Under the pieces are notes generated by a model. The model had not been told where the DNA came from. It ran no database searches and saw only the letters and a program-made list of their open reading frames with translations. A stretch of 64,000 bases of DNA from Longitalea luteola (GTDB taxonomy: Bacteria > Bacteroidota > Bacteroidia > Chitinophagales > Chitinophagaceae): positions 310,001 through 374,000 of the forward strand of contig NZ_JAFIQX010000006.1 of NCBI RefSeq assembly GCF_017356035.1, given 5' to 3'. Position 1 is the stretch's first letter. The number at the start of each line of letters is the position of its first letter. Both the position numbers and the translations under genes were made by a program. Positions 28,068-37,518 of this stretch are shown piece after piece.

Positions 28068-29141
28068 TTACGGAACAGCAGCGGGTGCATGAACGGTATT
28101 CATGCGCCCGTTCCTTTTTAAAGCTGTAGCCAATAAAAAAATAATCCCTGTGACGATAAAGAGGCTGCCGATCAATTCGGCCTGGGTAAAGCGGATAAAA
28201 CCGGCCCTATACACCGGGTTGACCCTGATCTGTTCAATCAGCAGCCGCTCCGTTCCATTGAGTAAACAATAAACAGCAAACAGTTTACCGGGCGTAATAA
28301 AACGATGGCGCAATTGCCATAGCAGCAGAAATAACAACAAACAGGCGATGCCTTCATATAAAGAGGTGGGAAATACCGGTTGACCGCTTAACGGGTATTG
28401 GTACGCCCAGCAACCCGATGGCAAAAAAGACAGCCAGTTCGGCATGGGAGCCGTATTCACAATGCCCCAATCGCCATCGCCCGACAAATGACAGCCTAAC
28501 CGCCCAATGCCATAAGCCAGCATCATGGCCGGGCTGCCCATATCGAGCATGTGCACCAATGGGATCTTGTGCCGGTACGCGATGTATAAAGCAACGCCGA
28601 TACCACACAGCAGACCGCCATAATACGTGAACCCTTCACCGGTCGCATTTTCCAACCGGTGAAAAACTACTGCACCCGCAAAACCGGCGAGGCCGCACCA
28701 CCATAACAGGGAAGGCATCAATTGATAAGGATGCACCATGATCTTTTCAACAACAGCCGCTTTTTTTCTTTTTGTCCGGTACAATAAACCGGCTGCCAGC
28801 AAAGCGGTCAATAGTCCAACCGGCCAATGACCCACACGGGAGAACAATATGCGATCGGGATGCGCTGCAAAAGAGCGGTAATGCATAATGGCAGGGATCA
28901 GCTTAGCCGACACTATACCGGCCAGCAGGGCGTATCCGGCCAATGCAGGCCATCCCGTGCTGCCGGCGATTTTTTCAATGGCTTTTATTTGTCCTGCTGC
29001 TTCTTTCCGTTTCAGTTCAACGCCGTAAGCCCAATAAGCACCGGCAAATGCCAACGCCATCATGGTCCCGAATGTTTGAAAGGGCAGGGGTAACCGCCAG
29101 CCGGTAAGGTATTGCAACAGGTCTGAAATAGTGGGGAACAT
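28068..29141 (-). CDS. lgt: Prolipoprotein diacylglyceryl transferase (Lgt) family protein
   Basis: A 357-residue polytopic inner-membrane protein with about seven hydrophobic segments. The centre has 'FTYYGGLLCGIGVALYIAYRH' and then the Lgt-like signature 'MLAYGIGRLGCHLSGDGDWG'. The C-terminal part has 'YCLLNGTERLLIEQIRVNP'. Lgt moves a diacylglyceryl group from phosphatidylglycerol to the lipobox cysteine, the first step of lipoprotein maturation. The signature arginine is kept, but the surrounding residues (GCHLSGDGD) differ from the enterobacterial form; I recall this variant from Bacteroidota. It is the only minus-strand gene in the first 53 kb. Many of the surrounding gene products are lipoproteins, yet a functional link is not required. 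It could be a second Lgt paralogue. Confidence 0.75.
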   Translation of the reverse strand: MFPTISDLLQYLTGWRLPLPFQTFGTMMALAFAGAYWAYGVELKRKEAAGQIKAIEKIAGSTGWPALAGYALLAGIVSAKLIPAIMHYRSFAAHPDRILFSRVGHWPVGLLTALLAAGLLYRTKRKKAAVVEKIMVHPYQLMPSLLWWCGLAGFAGAVVFHRLENATGEGFTYYGGLLCGIGVALYIAYRHKIPLVHMLDMGSPAMMLAYGIGRLGCHLSGDGDWGIVNTAPMPNWLSFLPSGCWAYQYPLSGQPVFPTSLYEGIACLLLFLLLWQLRHRFITPGKLFAVYCLLNGTERLLIEQIRVNPVYRAGFIRFTQAELIGSLFIVTGIIFLLATALKRNGRMNTVHAPAAVP

Positions 29142-29378
29142 CTTTGTAGTTAGTCACGCAAGTGCCCCTTTTCCGCAGTTTTCGTGCTAAAAAAAAATGC
29201 TGTGCATTAGCGGCATCCATCCATTCCCGTGACTTAGGAATAGGGGCGTACAGGTGAAAAGCTTTATGTATATTGAGCCGCATTTAATCAACAACATCCC
29301 GCCATTAAACAGACTTCCGCAGAGATGCAGGGGAACCGGCATGGCCAGTAACATCCCTTATTGAAAAACGAATTGCCC

Positions 29379-32300
29379 ATGATGGAAAAGCTCACCGAAA
29401 AACTCGTTCTGCTGGTTATTTTGCCCAATGGCTGGTGGCGGCCGAATACCCTGTTACTGCTCATTGGCTGTTTACTCGCCAAAACTACCCAATCGCAACA
29501 TGCGCCGCGTTTACAGGATGTTGTCGTTAACCTTACAGCAAGGAACAGGCCGCTGGACAAAGTATTGCAGGAAATAGAAACCCAGACACCGTTCCGTTTT
29601 GTATACAACAGCGCCGAACTGGAAGCGGTGGGCAAGATCTCCATCAACCGGCGGCACACCGCTGTAAGCCAGGTATTATATGAATTGTTACCGGCGCATT
29701 TCGAATTCCGGCAAAGAGGTTATAACATAATTATACTCGAAAAGGAGCAGCACACTGACAGATCATCCGCCGGCCCTTTTATCGCAAGCGGGCGCGTTGT
29801 AGATAGCAATGGGCAGCCCCTGCCTGGCGTAACTGTAATTGTCAAAAATACAGATCGTTTGACCATAACCGGCGATCAGGGCCGGTTTGTGATCAACGCC
29901 ACGAGACCCGACAGCCTGCATATAACTTCCATAGGTTTTGCACCCGTGACCATGGCAGTGCCGGTACATCCTGTGACCATCGTGTTACAACCTCACCACG
30001 CACAGGCTTTACAGGAAGTGACCGTGATCGGCTATGGCCGCCTGCAGCGAAAACAATTATCAACAGCCATAGTAACGGTTCCCCGCAGCCAGTTGAATGA
30101 ACGCTCGGCCGCATTGAACATTGTTGAAGCCATGGCCGGTAAAGTGCCCGGCGCCAGCATCATGCTCAATTCCGGCAAACCCGGCAGCAGTCCGGTCATT
30201 AAGATCAGGGGAACCGGCTCTATCAACGCATCCAATGCGCCCCTGTTTGTGCTCGATGGCATTGTTGGTATCGAGCCTATGCTCATCAATCCGAATATCA
30301 TTCAGTCGGTAGACATCCTGAAAGATGCGGCTTCCGCCGCTATTTATGGTTCACGGGGCAGCAATGGGGTGGTATTGATGACCAGTAAACAGGGTGCAAA
30401 AAACAGATCGAATATTTTGTTCAATCAACGGATCAGCGCAGGCACGCCGGCCCGCAGCATAGACCTGCTGAATGCCCGCGAAGCACTGGAAATGATCGAA
30501 CGGCAATATGCCTATGTCCCCGGCCGGCTGGCGCCGCATAAAGACCCTTCCAATAATTTTGCGCGTAAAAATGAGCTGTTTTATGCCGACGGCTCGCCAA
30601 AGTATGATATCGACTGGCAGCAGGAAGCCACCCAAACGGCGCTGTCTGCCGGCAGTTCCATCACTTTCTCAGGCGGCAAAGAAAATATGACAAGCCTGCT
30701 CGATATAACGTACAACAACCAGCAGGGCATCCTGAAGAACAGCCGCCAGCAGCAGTTGAACGTATTTGCCAACCTGGGCTGGAATGTAAAACCATGGTTG
30801 TCGATAAAAACGATCCTGAACGGCGGCGGCCTGCAATCCCGGAATGTTGATCTGAATGCCCTTGGCCTCAACGCCATTCGTGAAATGTACGAATACCTTC
30901 CTTTCATCCCGGTGAAATACAGCGACGGCAGCTGGTCGCGCAAAGGCGATTATCCGGGCGCAGAAAATTCTGAAAATCCGGTTCGGCTGGTGAATGACGT
31001 AAAGTGGGTAACGGGTCAAACGTTTTTAATGGGCAATTTCACCGGCACCGTTCATTTGCATAAAAAAATAGACCTGGTCACCAGCTTCAGCGGTCAGTTG
31101 GGCGGCAATTACAGCAATTACTATTCGGGCATCGACGTGTATGGTTTTTCCGATCTGCAAAACGGGGTGGCGCAACGCCTCAATGGTAATGCAGCGGCCT
31201 GGATGAATGAAGACTATCTAACATACAATGATGTTTTCGGCAAAAGCAAACTGAACGCCGTGATGGGCGCCAGCTGGTATTACAATGTGGGTACGTGGAC
31301 GTATGCCGGTTCAGAGAATTTCTTTGATGACTTTTTTGGATATAATAACCTGGGCGCCGGAACCGTGCGGCAACAGCCTGGTTCGGGCCGGCAACAACAC
31401 CAGGTGAATTCCTTTTATACCCGTTTACAGCATGAATATGATAACCGTTATGTGGCCGGCGCTTCTTTCAGGGTAGACGGATCTTCCCGTTTTGGCGCCA
31501 ATAACAAATACGGCTATTTTCCGGCGGTATGGGCTTCCTGGTTGATCTCCAACGAACGTTTCTTTGCGCGTTATTTACCGGTGGTGAATTTTTTAAAGTT
31601 CAGGGCGAATATGGGAGTTACCGGCAATGCCGAGATCGGTAATTATGTAACGCTTTCAAGACTTAACCCCACCCAGATCGTTTTTAACGGACAATTACAA
31701 CCAGCAGTGGAATTAGCCAATCCCGGCAACGACAACCTGAAATGGGAACGGGAGCGGCAGTGGAATATCGGCCTGGATGCCGGCTTTTTCAGCGACCGTA
31801 TACAGTTTACCGCCGATGTATACCGGAAACTGACATTCGACCTGCTGTATAATAAACAATTGCCGGCGACCACAGGCTATTCAGGGTTATATGATAACAT
31901 CGGTTCCATTCGCAACCAGGGACTTGAGTTAAGTGTGCGGTCAAGAAATATCGTTTCGAAAAAATTCAGCTGGAACAGCAGCGTGAGCTTTTACCTGAAC
32001 CGTTCCAAGGTATTGCATTTGAATGGCGACATTTTATACAACTGGGCAGGGCGTGTTAAGGAAGGCGCTCCGATAGATCAATGGTTCGGCTACCTGCGTG
32101 ATGGCACCTGGAGCACGGATGAGGCCAGCGAAGCCGCTGCACATGGCCGCAGGCCAGGCGATGTAAAATGGGTAGATGTAAACAACAACGGGGTGAAAGA
32201 TGCCGGCGACCGCGTGCCCCTTGGCAATAAGATGCCGCGTTACCAGGCGGACATCACCAATGTTCTTTCAGTGGGCCCTTTTCAGTTGTTCATTGATGTG

Positions 32301-32732
32301 AGCGCCATGACCGGGCACAAACTGGCCAACTATCCGCGATTCATTATGGAAAGCGCCACCACCAATGTGAACAGCTTTGGCAGCATCTTACGGTCATGGA
32401 CGGTTGACAACCAGAAAGCAGCTATCGGACAATTGCGTTTGCCATCAGATGGTGGGGAAAATGAAATGGACAATTATTACATCGAGGATGGTTCTTTTGT
32501 GAGGGTAAGGAACATAGCATTCAGTTATACATTGCCTGTAAGCATGCTGCAAAGAATGCGAATGGAAAAATGCACCCTAACGCTGAATGCTGAAAATTAT
32601 TTACTGTTCACCAGGTACAGGGGCTATGACCCTGAGACCTCTTCCTTCGATGGAGACCTGAACCAGGGCGTGGATCTGTATCAATATCCAAAAGCAAAGA
32701 CCATATCGTTGACCATGCAGGTAACGTTTTAA
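29379..32732 (+). CDS. SusC-family TonB-dependent receptor with N-terminal STN signalling domain
   Basis: About 1117 residues from the ATG chosen here; a TTG six codons upstream is in frame but less likely, and ATG at 29382 is also possible. After a signal segment comes an STN (secretin/TonB N-terminal) domain at about 47-117 ('RPLDKVLQEIETQTPFRFVYNS'). It is followed by a carboxypeptidase-regulatory-like beta domain at about 130-215 ('GRVVDSNGQPLPGVTVIVKNTD'), the plug ('VTVIGYGRLQRKQLSTAIVTVP') and the barrel with 'GSRGSNGVVLMTSK' and 'GDVKWVDVNNNGVKDAGD'. STN domains pass occupancy of the transporter to a periplasmic FecR anti-sigma protein. A FecR gene lies two genes downstream, so this receptor probably signals as well as imports. 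Confidence 0.93.
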   Translation: MMEKLTEKLVLLVILPNGWWRPNTLLLLIGCLLAKTTQSQHAPRLQDVVVNLTARNRPLDKVLQEIETQTPFRFVYNSAELEAVGKISINRRHTAVSQVLYELLPAHFEFRQRGYNIIILEKEQHTDRSSAGPFIASGRVVDSNGQPLPGVTVIVKNTDRLTITGDQGRFVINATRPDSLHITSIGFAPVTMAVPVHPVTIVLQPHHAQALQEVTVIGYGRLQRKQLSTAIVTVPRSQLNERSAALNIVEAMAGKVPGASIMLNSGKPGSSPVIKIRGTGSINASNAPLFVLDGIVGIEPMLINPNIIQSVDILKDAASAAIYGSRGSNGVVLMTSKQGAKNRSNILFNQRISAGTPARSIDLLNAREALEMIERQYAYVPGRLAPHKDPSNNFARKNELFYADGSPKYDIDWQQEATQTALSAGSSITFSGGKENMTSLLDITYNNQQGILKNSRQQQLNVFANLGWNVKPWLSIKTILNGGGLQSRNVDLNALGLNAIREMYEYLPFIPVKYSDGSWSRKGDYPGAENSENPVRLVNDVKWVTGQTFLMGNFTGTVHLHKKIDLVTSFSGQLGGNYSNYYSGIDVYGFSDLQNGVAQRLNGNAAAWMNEDYLTYNDVFGKSKLNAVMGASWYYNVGTWTYAGSENFFDDFFGYNNLGAGTVRQQPGSGRQQHQVNSFYTRLQHEYDNRYVAGASFRVDGSSRFGANNKYGYFPAVWASWLISNERFFARYLPVVNFLKFRANMGVTGNAEIGNYVTLSRLNPTQIVFNGQLQPAVELANPGNDNLKWERERQWNIGLDAGFFSDRIQFTADVYRKLTFDLLYNKQLPATTGYSGLYDNIGSIRNQGLELSVRSRNIVSKKFSWNSSVSFYLNRSKVLHLNGDILYNWAGRVKEGAPIDQWFGYLRDGTWSTDEASEAAAHGRRPGDVKWVDVNNNGVKDAGDRVPLGNKMPRYQADITNVLSVGPFQLFIDVSAMTGHKLANYPRFIMESATTNVNSFGSILRSWTVDNQKAAIGQLRLPSDGGENEMDNYYIEDGSFVRVRNIAFSYTLPVSMLQRMRMEKCTLTLNAENYLLFTRYRGYDPETSSFDGDLNQGVDLYQYPKAKTISLTMQVTF

Positions 32733-32741
32733 AATAAGTAT

Positions 32742-34235
32742 ATGAAGCAGATCGTAACCAGGGCAGGGTGGGCAATATTGCTGCTGTTCAGTGCCTGCAC
32801 AAAGTTTTTGAAAGAGGAGCCGGATGGTTTTTTAACGACTGACAAGTATTATACCACGGAAAGCCAGGTAAAAGCAGCGGTGAATGGCGCTTATGCAGGG
32901 CTGGATGATATATTCGCTACGGGCATTGGTGTTGCTACCAGTCCGGCCTTTGTGCCCGAGTACCTGACCGGCTACAGCACGCGGCTGCGGCCAGGGGATG
33001 GAGATGCCGAGAACCAGTTCCTGCGACTCGATTACATCGATCCGGCCAATGGCCGCCTGGAGCCCTGGTGGACGGCCATTTATTATCCGCTGGAGAATTG
33101 CAACAGTGTATTGGACAATTTATCGCGCACCACATTTCTGCCCGAAGCGGCGCGTAAGCAATATATGGGTGAAGTGTATTTTTTGCGCGCCTGGTATTAT
33201 TTCCAGGGCGTACGCCTGTTTGGCGATATACCGCTTAAAACGACACCTACCACCGATCTCAGCAATACCCGGATCCCGAAGGCTCCTCAGGAAAAGATCT
33301 ATGATCAGATCGTTGCCGATCTGCTGAAGGCGGAGGAAGCGGGGTTGCCATGGACGGCTATAAGCGGCCATGTAACGATGGGCGCCGTAAAATCGTTGCT
33401 TGCCAAGGTATATATAACGATGGCAGGTTATCCCCTGCAAAAAGGAAATGATCATTACCGGAAGGCCTACGAGAAGGCGAGGGAAGTGATCGAAAGCAAT
33501 GCATTCACCTTGTTTCCCCGGTACAGTGATCTGCGGCAGGTTTCCCTGCAAAACACCGGGGAATTCATTTTCATGCTCCAGCGCGATCCGGTAAATGCCG
33601 GAAATTTCATGCACTTCTTTTTAATGCCTTTCCCCGAACAGCCCATAAGCATTCAGCCAACCTATGGAGGGGCATTGGCGCCGCGCAAGGAATTTTACGA
33701 TGCTTTTGCGGCCGATGACCAGCGCAAACAGGAGCGGGTATTCTTTTATACGCAGGCTGCGCAATACAACAATCCTTCCAATATGATCAACCTGCCCGGG
33801 CCATTGATCTATAAATATTGGGATGAGGAGGCCGAAAGGACCGGTAAAGCCGGGCAGAATTTTTGCCTGCTGCGTTATGCAGATGTACTGTTATTATGCG
33901 CAGAAGCCAGGGCGTATGCCGATGGCGGCAGCACTACAAACGCAACTGCTATAGACGCTTATTACCAGGTGCTGCGCCGGGCATTTCCTGCTGCATCAAA
34001 ACCTGCGGTGATCAGCGCAGACGAAGTGTTGAAAGAACGTTTTTTTGAGCTGTGCTTTGAATGGCAAACCTGGTACGATATGCTGCGTACGCGCAAAACA
34101 TTGGATGTGGCAGGCGGGCAAATGGTGAATTTGATCGGTTACAAAGCGCCCAATCATTTGAAAGCTTTTGCCGAAACAGACCTGTTGCTGCCGATCCCCC
34201 TGAGTGAAGTACAAAAGAACCCGTTATTGCAATGA
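32742..34235 (+). CDS. SusD/RagB-family lipoprotein
   Basis: A 497-residue SusD with lipobox LFSAC and the early 'FLKEEPDGFLTTDKYYTTESQVKAAVNGAYAGLDD' segment typical of the family. Later come 'EVYFLRAWYYFQGVRLFGDIPLKT', 'LLRYADVLLLCAEARAYADGG' and the terminal 'LLPIPLSEVQKNPLLQ'. It starts nine bases after the STN-type SusC stop and forms the ligand-binding lid for that channel. It is shorter than the other SusD proteins of the window and belongs to a different subgroup from those at 35.4 and 41.4 kb. Ligand unknown. Confidence 0.93.
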   Translation: MKQIVTRAGWAILLLFSACTKFLKEEPDGFLTTDKYYTTESQVKAAVNGAYAGLDDIFATGIGVATSPAFVPEYLTGYSTRLRPGDGDAENQFLRLDYIDPANGRLEPWWTAIYYPLENCNSVLDNLSRTTFLPEAARKQYMGEVYFLRAWYYFQGVRLFGDIPLKTTPTTDLSNTRIPKAPQEKIYDQIVADLLKAEEAGLPWTAISGHVTMGAVKSLLAKVYITMAGYPLQKGNDHYRKAYEKAREVIESNAFTLFPRYSDLRQVSLQNTGEFIFMLQRDPVNAGNFMHFFLMPFPEQPISIQPTYGGALAPRKEFYDAFAADDQRKQERVFFYTQAAQYNNPSNMINLPGPLIYKYWDEEAERTGKAGQNFCLLRYADVLLLCAEARAYADGGSTTNATAIDAYYQVLRRAFPAASKPAVISADEVLKERFFELCFEWQTWYDMLRTRKTLDVAGGQMVNLIGYKAPNHLKAFAETDLLLPIPLSEVQKNPLLQ

Positions 34236-34311
34236 TGGGCCGGCCTGCGAAAAAAAAGCATTATGTTATTTATTCAGAATACCTTTGCACGGGTTCCATA
34301 ACAAGAGCAGC

Positions 34312-35292
34312 ATGGAAAATCAACGCATACAGCAATTGATCAATAAGGTTTTAAGCGGCCGTGCTTCTGCAGAAGAGCAGCAGGAGCTGGACGATTGGTA
34401 TGCTGCCCAGGAAACAGGCAACGGGCTCACCAGCGACCTGGATGAGCAACACAAAAGCGCCATGGGCGAACAATTATTTGAATCCATTCATCAACGCATT
34501 CAATACGAACAAACATCATCCGCGACTAACTACCGTAAATGGGTAATGGCTGCCGCTGTATTGTTGGTGCTGGCAGCCGGAGCGCTGTATTTTTCTGTAA
34601 ACAAGCGGGCTTATGCACCGCCGGCACTAACATCAGTATGGAAAGAAGAAAGATCCTATCATGAAATAAGGAAGATCCGGTTGCCGGACAGTTCTTTTGT
34701 TTGGTTGAATGCAGGTTCTATCATACGCTACGACAGTAATTTTGTGAGCGGCAAAAGAGCATTTTGGATGCAGGGAGAAGCATTTTTTGACGTTGCCCAC
34801 AGGGAAGGGGAACCCTTTGAAGTGCACACCGGCAAGATCACGACCCGAGTGCTGGGTACCGCCTTTAACATTGACGCCTATTCGCCTGAAGAGGCAATTG
34901 CCGTAACGGTAAAACGTGGCAGGGTGGCAGTAACTGATTCCCTGCACAACAGTGGTATCCTGCTGCCCGATCAGCGCATATTGTATAAATCAGATGGAAC
35001 ATTCGAGAAAGACAGTGCCATGGCCGGTAATGTCACCGCCTGGACAACCGGGCAACTGGTGTTCCGCGACATGCCTTTCAGCGGGGTAGCCAAACGCCTC
35101 GAAAAAAGATTCGGTATACAACTCACCTTTAAAGATACCAGTATCGGCCATTGCCGCATCACAGCGAGCTTTCATCAAAACACGCCTTTGAACGATATAC
35201 TCGACATGCTGGCGCTTGCCAATGGCAGTACCATTGAATTTGCCAGGCCTGCAAATACCTACTTCATTTCCGGCAAAAAAAGCTGTAAGTAG
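34312..35292 (+). CDS. FecR-type anti-sigma factor
   Basis: A 326-residue protein from ATG 34312 (MENQRIQQLINKVLSG); the open frame extends further upstream, but without a plausible start, and that part is rich in atypical residues. The short cytoplasmic N-terminus (about 1-76) would bind an ECF sigma factor. One membrane segment runs at about 77-95. A periplasmic FecR domain ('SFVWLNAGSIIRYDSNF...GEAFFDVAHREGEPFEVHTG') follows at about 115-215, and a DUF4974-like tail holds 'FSGVAKRLEKRFGIQLTF'. FecR proteins release their sigma factor when the STN domain of a TonB receptor signals substrate. The STN-SusC two genes upstream is the natural partner. No sigma gene is adjacent, and placement after SusD rather than before SusC is unusual. 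Confidence 0.88.
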   Translation: MENQRIQQLINKVLSGRASAEEQQELDDWYAAQETGNGLTSDLDEQHKSAMGEQLFESIHQRIQYEQTSSATNYRKWVMAAAVLLVLAAGALYFSVNKRAYAPPALTSVWKEERSYHEIRKIRLPDSSFVWLNAGSIIRYDSNFVSGKRAFWMQGEAFFDVAHREGEPFEVHTGKITTRVLGTAFNIDAYSPEEAIAVTVKRGRVAVTDSLHNSGILLPDQRILYKSDGTFEKDSAMAGNVTAWTTGQLVFRDMPFSGVAKRLEKRFGIQLTFKDTSIGHCRITASFHQNTPLNDILDMLALANGSTIEFARPANTYFISGKKSCK

Positions 35293-35363
35293 TCATCACA
35301 AATAATGCACAAGCAGTAGCGGTTTACAGCAGCCTGCGTGACTAACTGTAATCTTTGCTGCTT

Positions 35364-37055
35364 ATGATTAAACCTAATATTGCTGCCGGTATCATTATAC
35401 TGTGTTGCCTGGTGGCCTGTAAAAAAGGCGACTTTCTTGATAAAACGGCTACGTCTGATCTTACGGAACGGTCTGTATTTTCCGACAGTACCCGTACCAT
35501 GCAATTCCTTACAGGTATTTACGCCGATATTGGATTTAGCTTCAATCCCTTTCGTTTTGGTGGGGCGGGGCTCGAAGCGGCCTGCGATGAAGCAGAGGGG
35601 CCGGCTTCCGCCAGCGCCAGTGCTTATATTCAATGGGCGGGCGCGTCAGTCAACGCATCCAGTGTAACCAGCGATGCATGGGCTGTTTGTTATGCCAATA
35701 TCCGGCGGGTAAATGTGTTCCTGAAAAATGCACCGAACTCCCCGTTTTCATCTTCGCTCAAAACCACTGCGCTTGCAGAAGCCCGTTTTCTCCGTGCCTG
35801 GTATTACTTTAATCTGATGAAACATTACGGCGGTGTGCCACTCATTGGCGATACAATTTACAGTACAGAAGCGCCTATCGAGGTAAAGCGTAACAGCTTT
35901 GAAGAAACTGTTAATTACATTGTAGCCGAATGCGATGCAGTAACACCCTTGCTGCCCGCCTCGCAGTTCACGGTCAACTTCGGCCGCATCACCTCGGGCG
36001 CCTGCATGGCGTTGAAGGCTAAAGTATTGTTATATGCTGCCAGTCCGCTCTTCAATGGCGAACAGCTGGCTACAACCGAACCGCTGCGTTCGCTCACCGG
36101 TTACCCAGTGGCCGATCAGCAGCGGTGGCGTAAAGCGGCCGATGCCGCCAGGGCAGTCATCGATCTCAATCGTTACAAGCTGAACGAAGACAATACCACG
36201 GCGCCCGGTTACGGCTTCTATAAATTATTTACGCTGCGTAAGAACGATGAATACATTTTGCAGGAAATGCGCGCTGCTAACAGAGAACTGGAAGGCATGT
36301 GGCTGCCGCCAAGCCGCGGCGCCGGCGATGGTTCCAATCCTTATCTGGAACTGGCCGAAGCGTTTCCCATGCGCAATGGCAAACCCATCACCGATCCCGC
36401 CTCGGGCTACGACCCGGCCAACCCATACCAAAACCGTGACCCCCGCTTTGATTATACTATTATCCGCAATGGATCCATGATATGGAAGAACAACGGTCCC
36501 AAACAACCTTTGTATACCTATGTGGGAGAACCACAGGATGGCATATACGTAGGAACGCCTACCGGTTTTTACATCAATAAAATGCTGCAGGAAGATATCG
36601 TGCCCAACAATTTTGGTCAAACCCAGCGCTGTTTTCCGCTCATTCGCTATGCAGAGATCTTACTCGATTATGCGGAAGCGCTCAATGAGATCGATGGCCC
36701 GGTTCAGGAGGTGTACAATGCCGTGGAAGCCATTCGCAAAAGAGCGGGCTTAGATCCATATGAGCTAACGGCAGGCCTCACCAGGGAACAAATGCGCAGC
36801 GCCATTCAAAATGAACGTCGCATAGAACTGGCATTTGAAGAACAGCGCTTCTGGGATGTGCGGCGCTGGAAAATAGCTGAACAAACCGATAACAAACGCA
36901 TGCATGGACAGGAGGTTACGAAAAACGGCGGGGTGTACAGCTATAAAACGATTGACGTTCGGCCGCATGTGTTCAGGCCTGCCATGTATTTGTGGCCATT
37001 GCCACAGGGCGAGTTGTCTAAATCGCCCGAACTGATCCAGAATACCGGTTGGTAA
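35364..37055 (+). CDS. SusD/RagB-family lipoprotein
   Basis: A 563-residue SusD from ATG 35364 (a TTG three codons upstream is in frame). The lipobox is LVAC. Family landmarks are 'EARFLRAWYYFNLMKHYGGVPLIGD', 'FPLIRYAEILLDYAEALNEIDGP', 'NERRIELAFEEQRFWDVRRWKIAEQ' and the terminal 'MYLWPLPQGELSKSPELIQNTGW'. It resembles the SusD at 41439 closely in the C-terminal half, so the two are paralogues of the same subgroup. No SusC directly precedes it; the next SusC is three genes downstream, after the DUF5004 and DUF4961 lipoproteins. It opens a long tightly spaced gene run. Confidence 0.92.
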   Translation: MIKPNIAAGIIILCCLVACKKGDFLDKTATSDLTERSVFSDSTRTMQFLTGIYADIGFSFNPFRFGGAGLEAACDEAEGPASASASAYIQWAGASVNASSVTSDAWAVCYANIRRVNVFLKNAPNSPFSSSLKTTALAEARFLRAWYYFNLMKHYGGVPLIGDTIYSTEAPIEVKRNSFEETVNYIVAECDAVTPLLPASQFTVNFGRITSGACMALKAKVLLYAASPLFNGEQLATTEPLRSLTGYPVADQQRWRKAADAARAVIDLNRYKLNEDNTTAPGYGFYKLFTLRKNDEYILQEMRAANRELEGMWLPPSRGAGDGSNPYLELAEAFPMRNGKPITDPASGYDPANPYQNRDPRFDYTIIRNGSMIWKNNGPKQPLYTYVGEPQDGIYVGTPTGFYINKMLQEDIVPNNFGQTQRCFPLIRYAEILLDYAEALNEIDGPVQEVYNAVEAIRKRAGLDPYELTAGLTREQMRSAIQNERRIELAFEEQRFWDVRRWKIAEQTDNKRMHGQEVTKNGGVYSYKTIDVRPHVFRPAMYLWPLPQGELSKSPELIQNTGW

Positions 37056-37078
37056 TTAATGAAGTTTAACAACTCCAA

Positions 37079-37504
37079 ATGAAAAAAATAAAATATGCGC
37101 TGGTGTTTGCGCTGGTGACCCTTTTCGCCTGTCAGAAAAAAGAGCTCGTGTTCACAGAGGCTGATAAACCATTGACTGGCGCCTGGAAAATTGTAAAAGT
37201 GATCCGCAATGGCGAAGACATAACGGCGCGGTTTGATTTCAGCGCTTTCCGCATCACCTTTACCGACAGTAGTTATACCCTTACGGATCCTGTACCATTC
37301 GTAGTGGCCAGGAACGGGCGATGGCATTTTGATGATCCGCAATATCCGCAGGCACTCAGCCTGTTGCCCGAGGGGTCGGCTACGCCGGTGAACCCCATCT
37401 TCCGATACCCGGTGGTGAAAGGCAAAAGAAGCCTCCTGCTCACGTTCAGTCCGGGTTGTACTTCCAACAAATACGAATATACCCTTGAACCATTGCCCCT
37501 ATAG
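37079..37504 (+). CDS. DUF5004-like small lipoprotein
   Basis: A 141-residue lipoprotein with lipobox LFAC. The body 'GAWKIVKVIRNGEDITARFDFSAFRITFTDSSYTL' matches the small lipocalin-like beta-barrel pattern I know as DUF5004, a family met almost only beside SusD genes of Bacteroidota. No enzymatic motif is visible. It begins 23 bases after the SusD stop and is followed after 14 bases by the DUF4961 gene. DUF5004 and DUF4961 lipoproteins often sit together in one SusCD locus. Function is unknown; a surface accessory or binding role is inferred from the company. Confidence 0.7.
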   Translation: MKKIKYALVFALVTLFACQKKELVFTEADKPLTGAWKIVKVIRNGEDITARFDFSAFRITFTDSSYTLTDPVPFVVARNGRWHFDDPQYPQALSLLPEGSATPVNPIFRYPVVKGKRSLLLTFSPGCTSNKYEYTLEPLPL

Positions 37505-37518
37505 CATAAATAATTACT

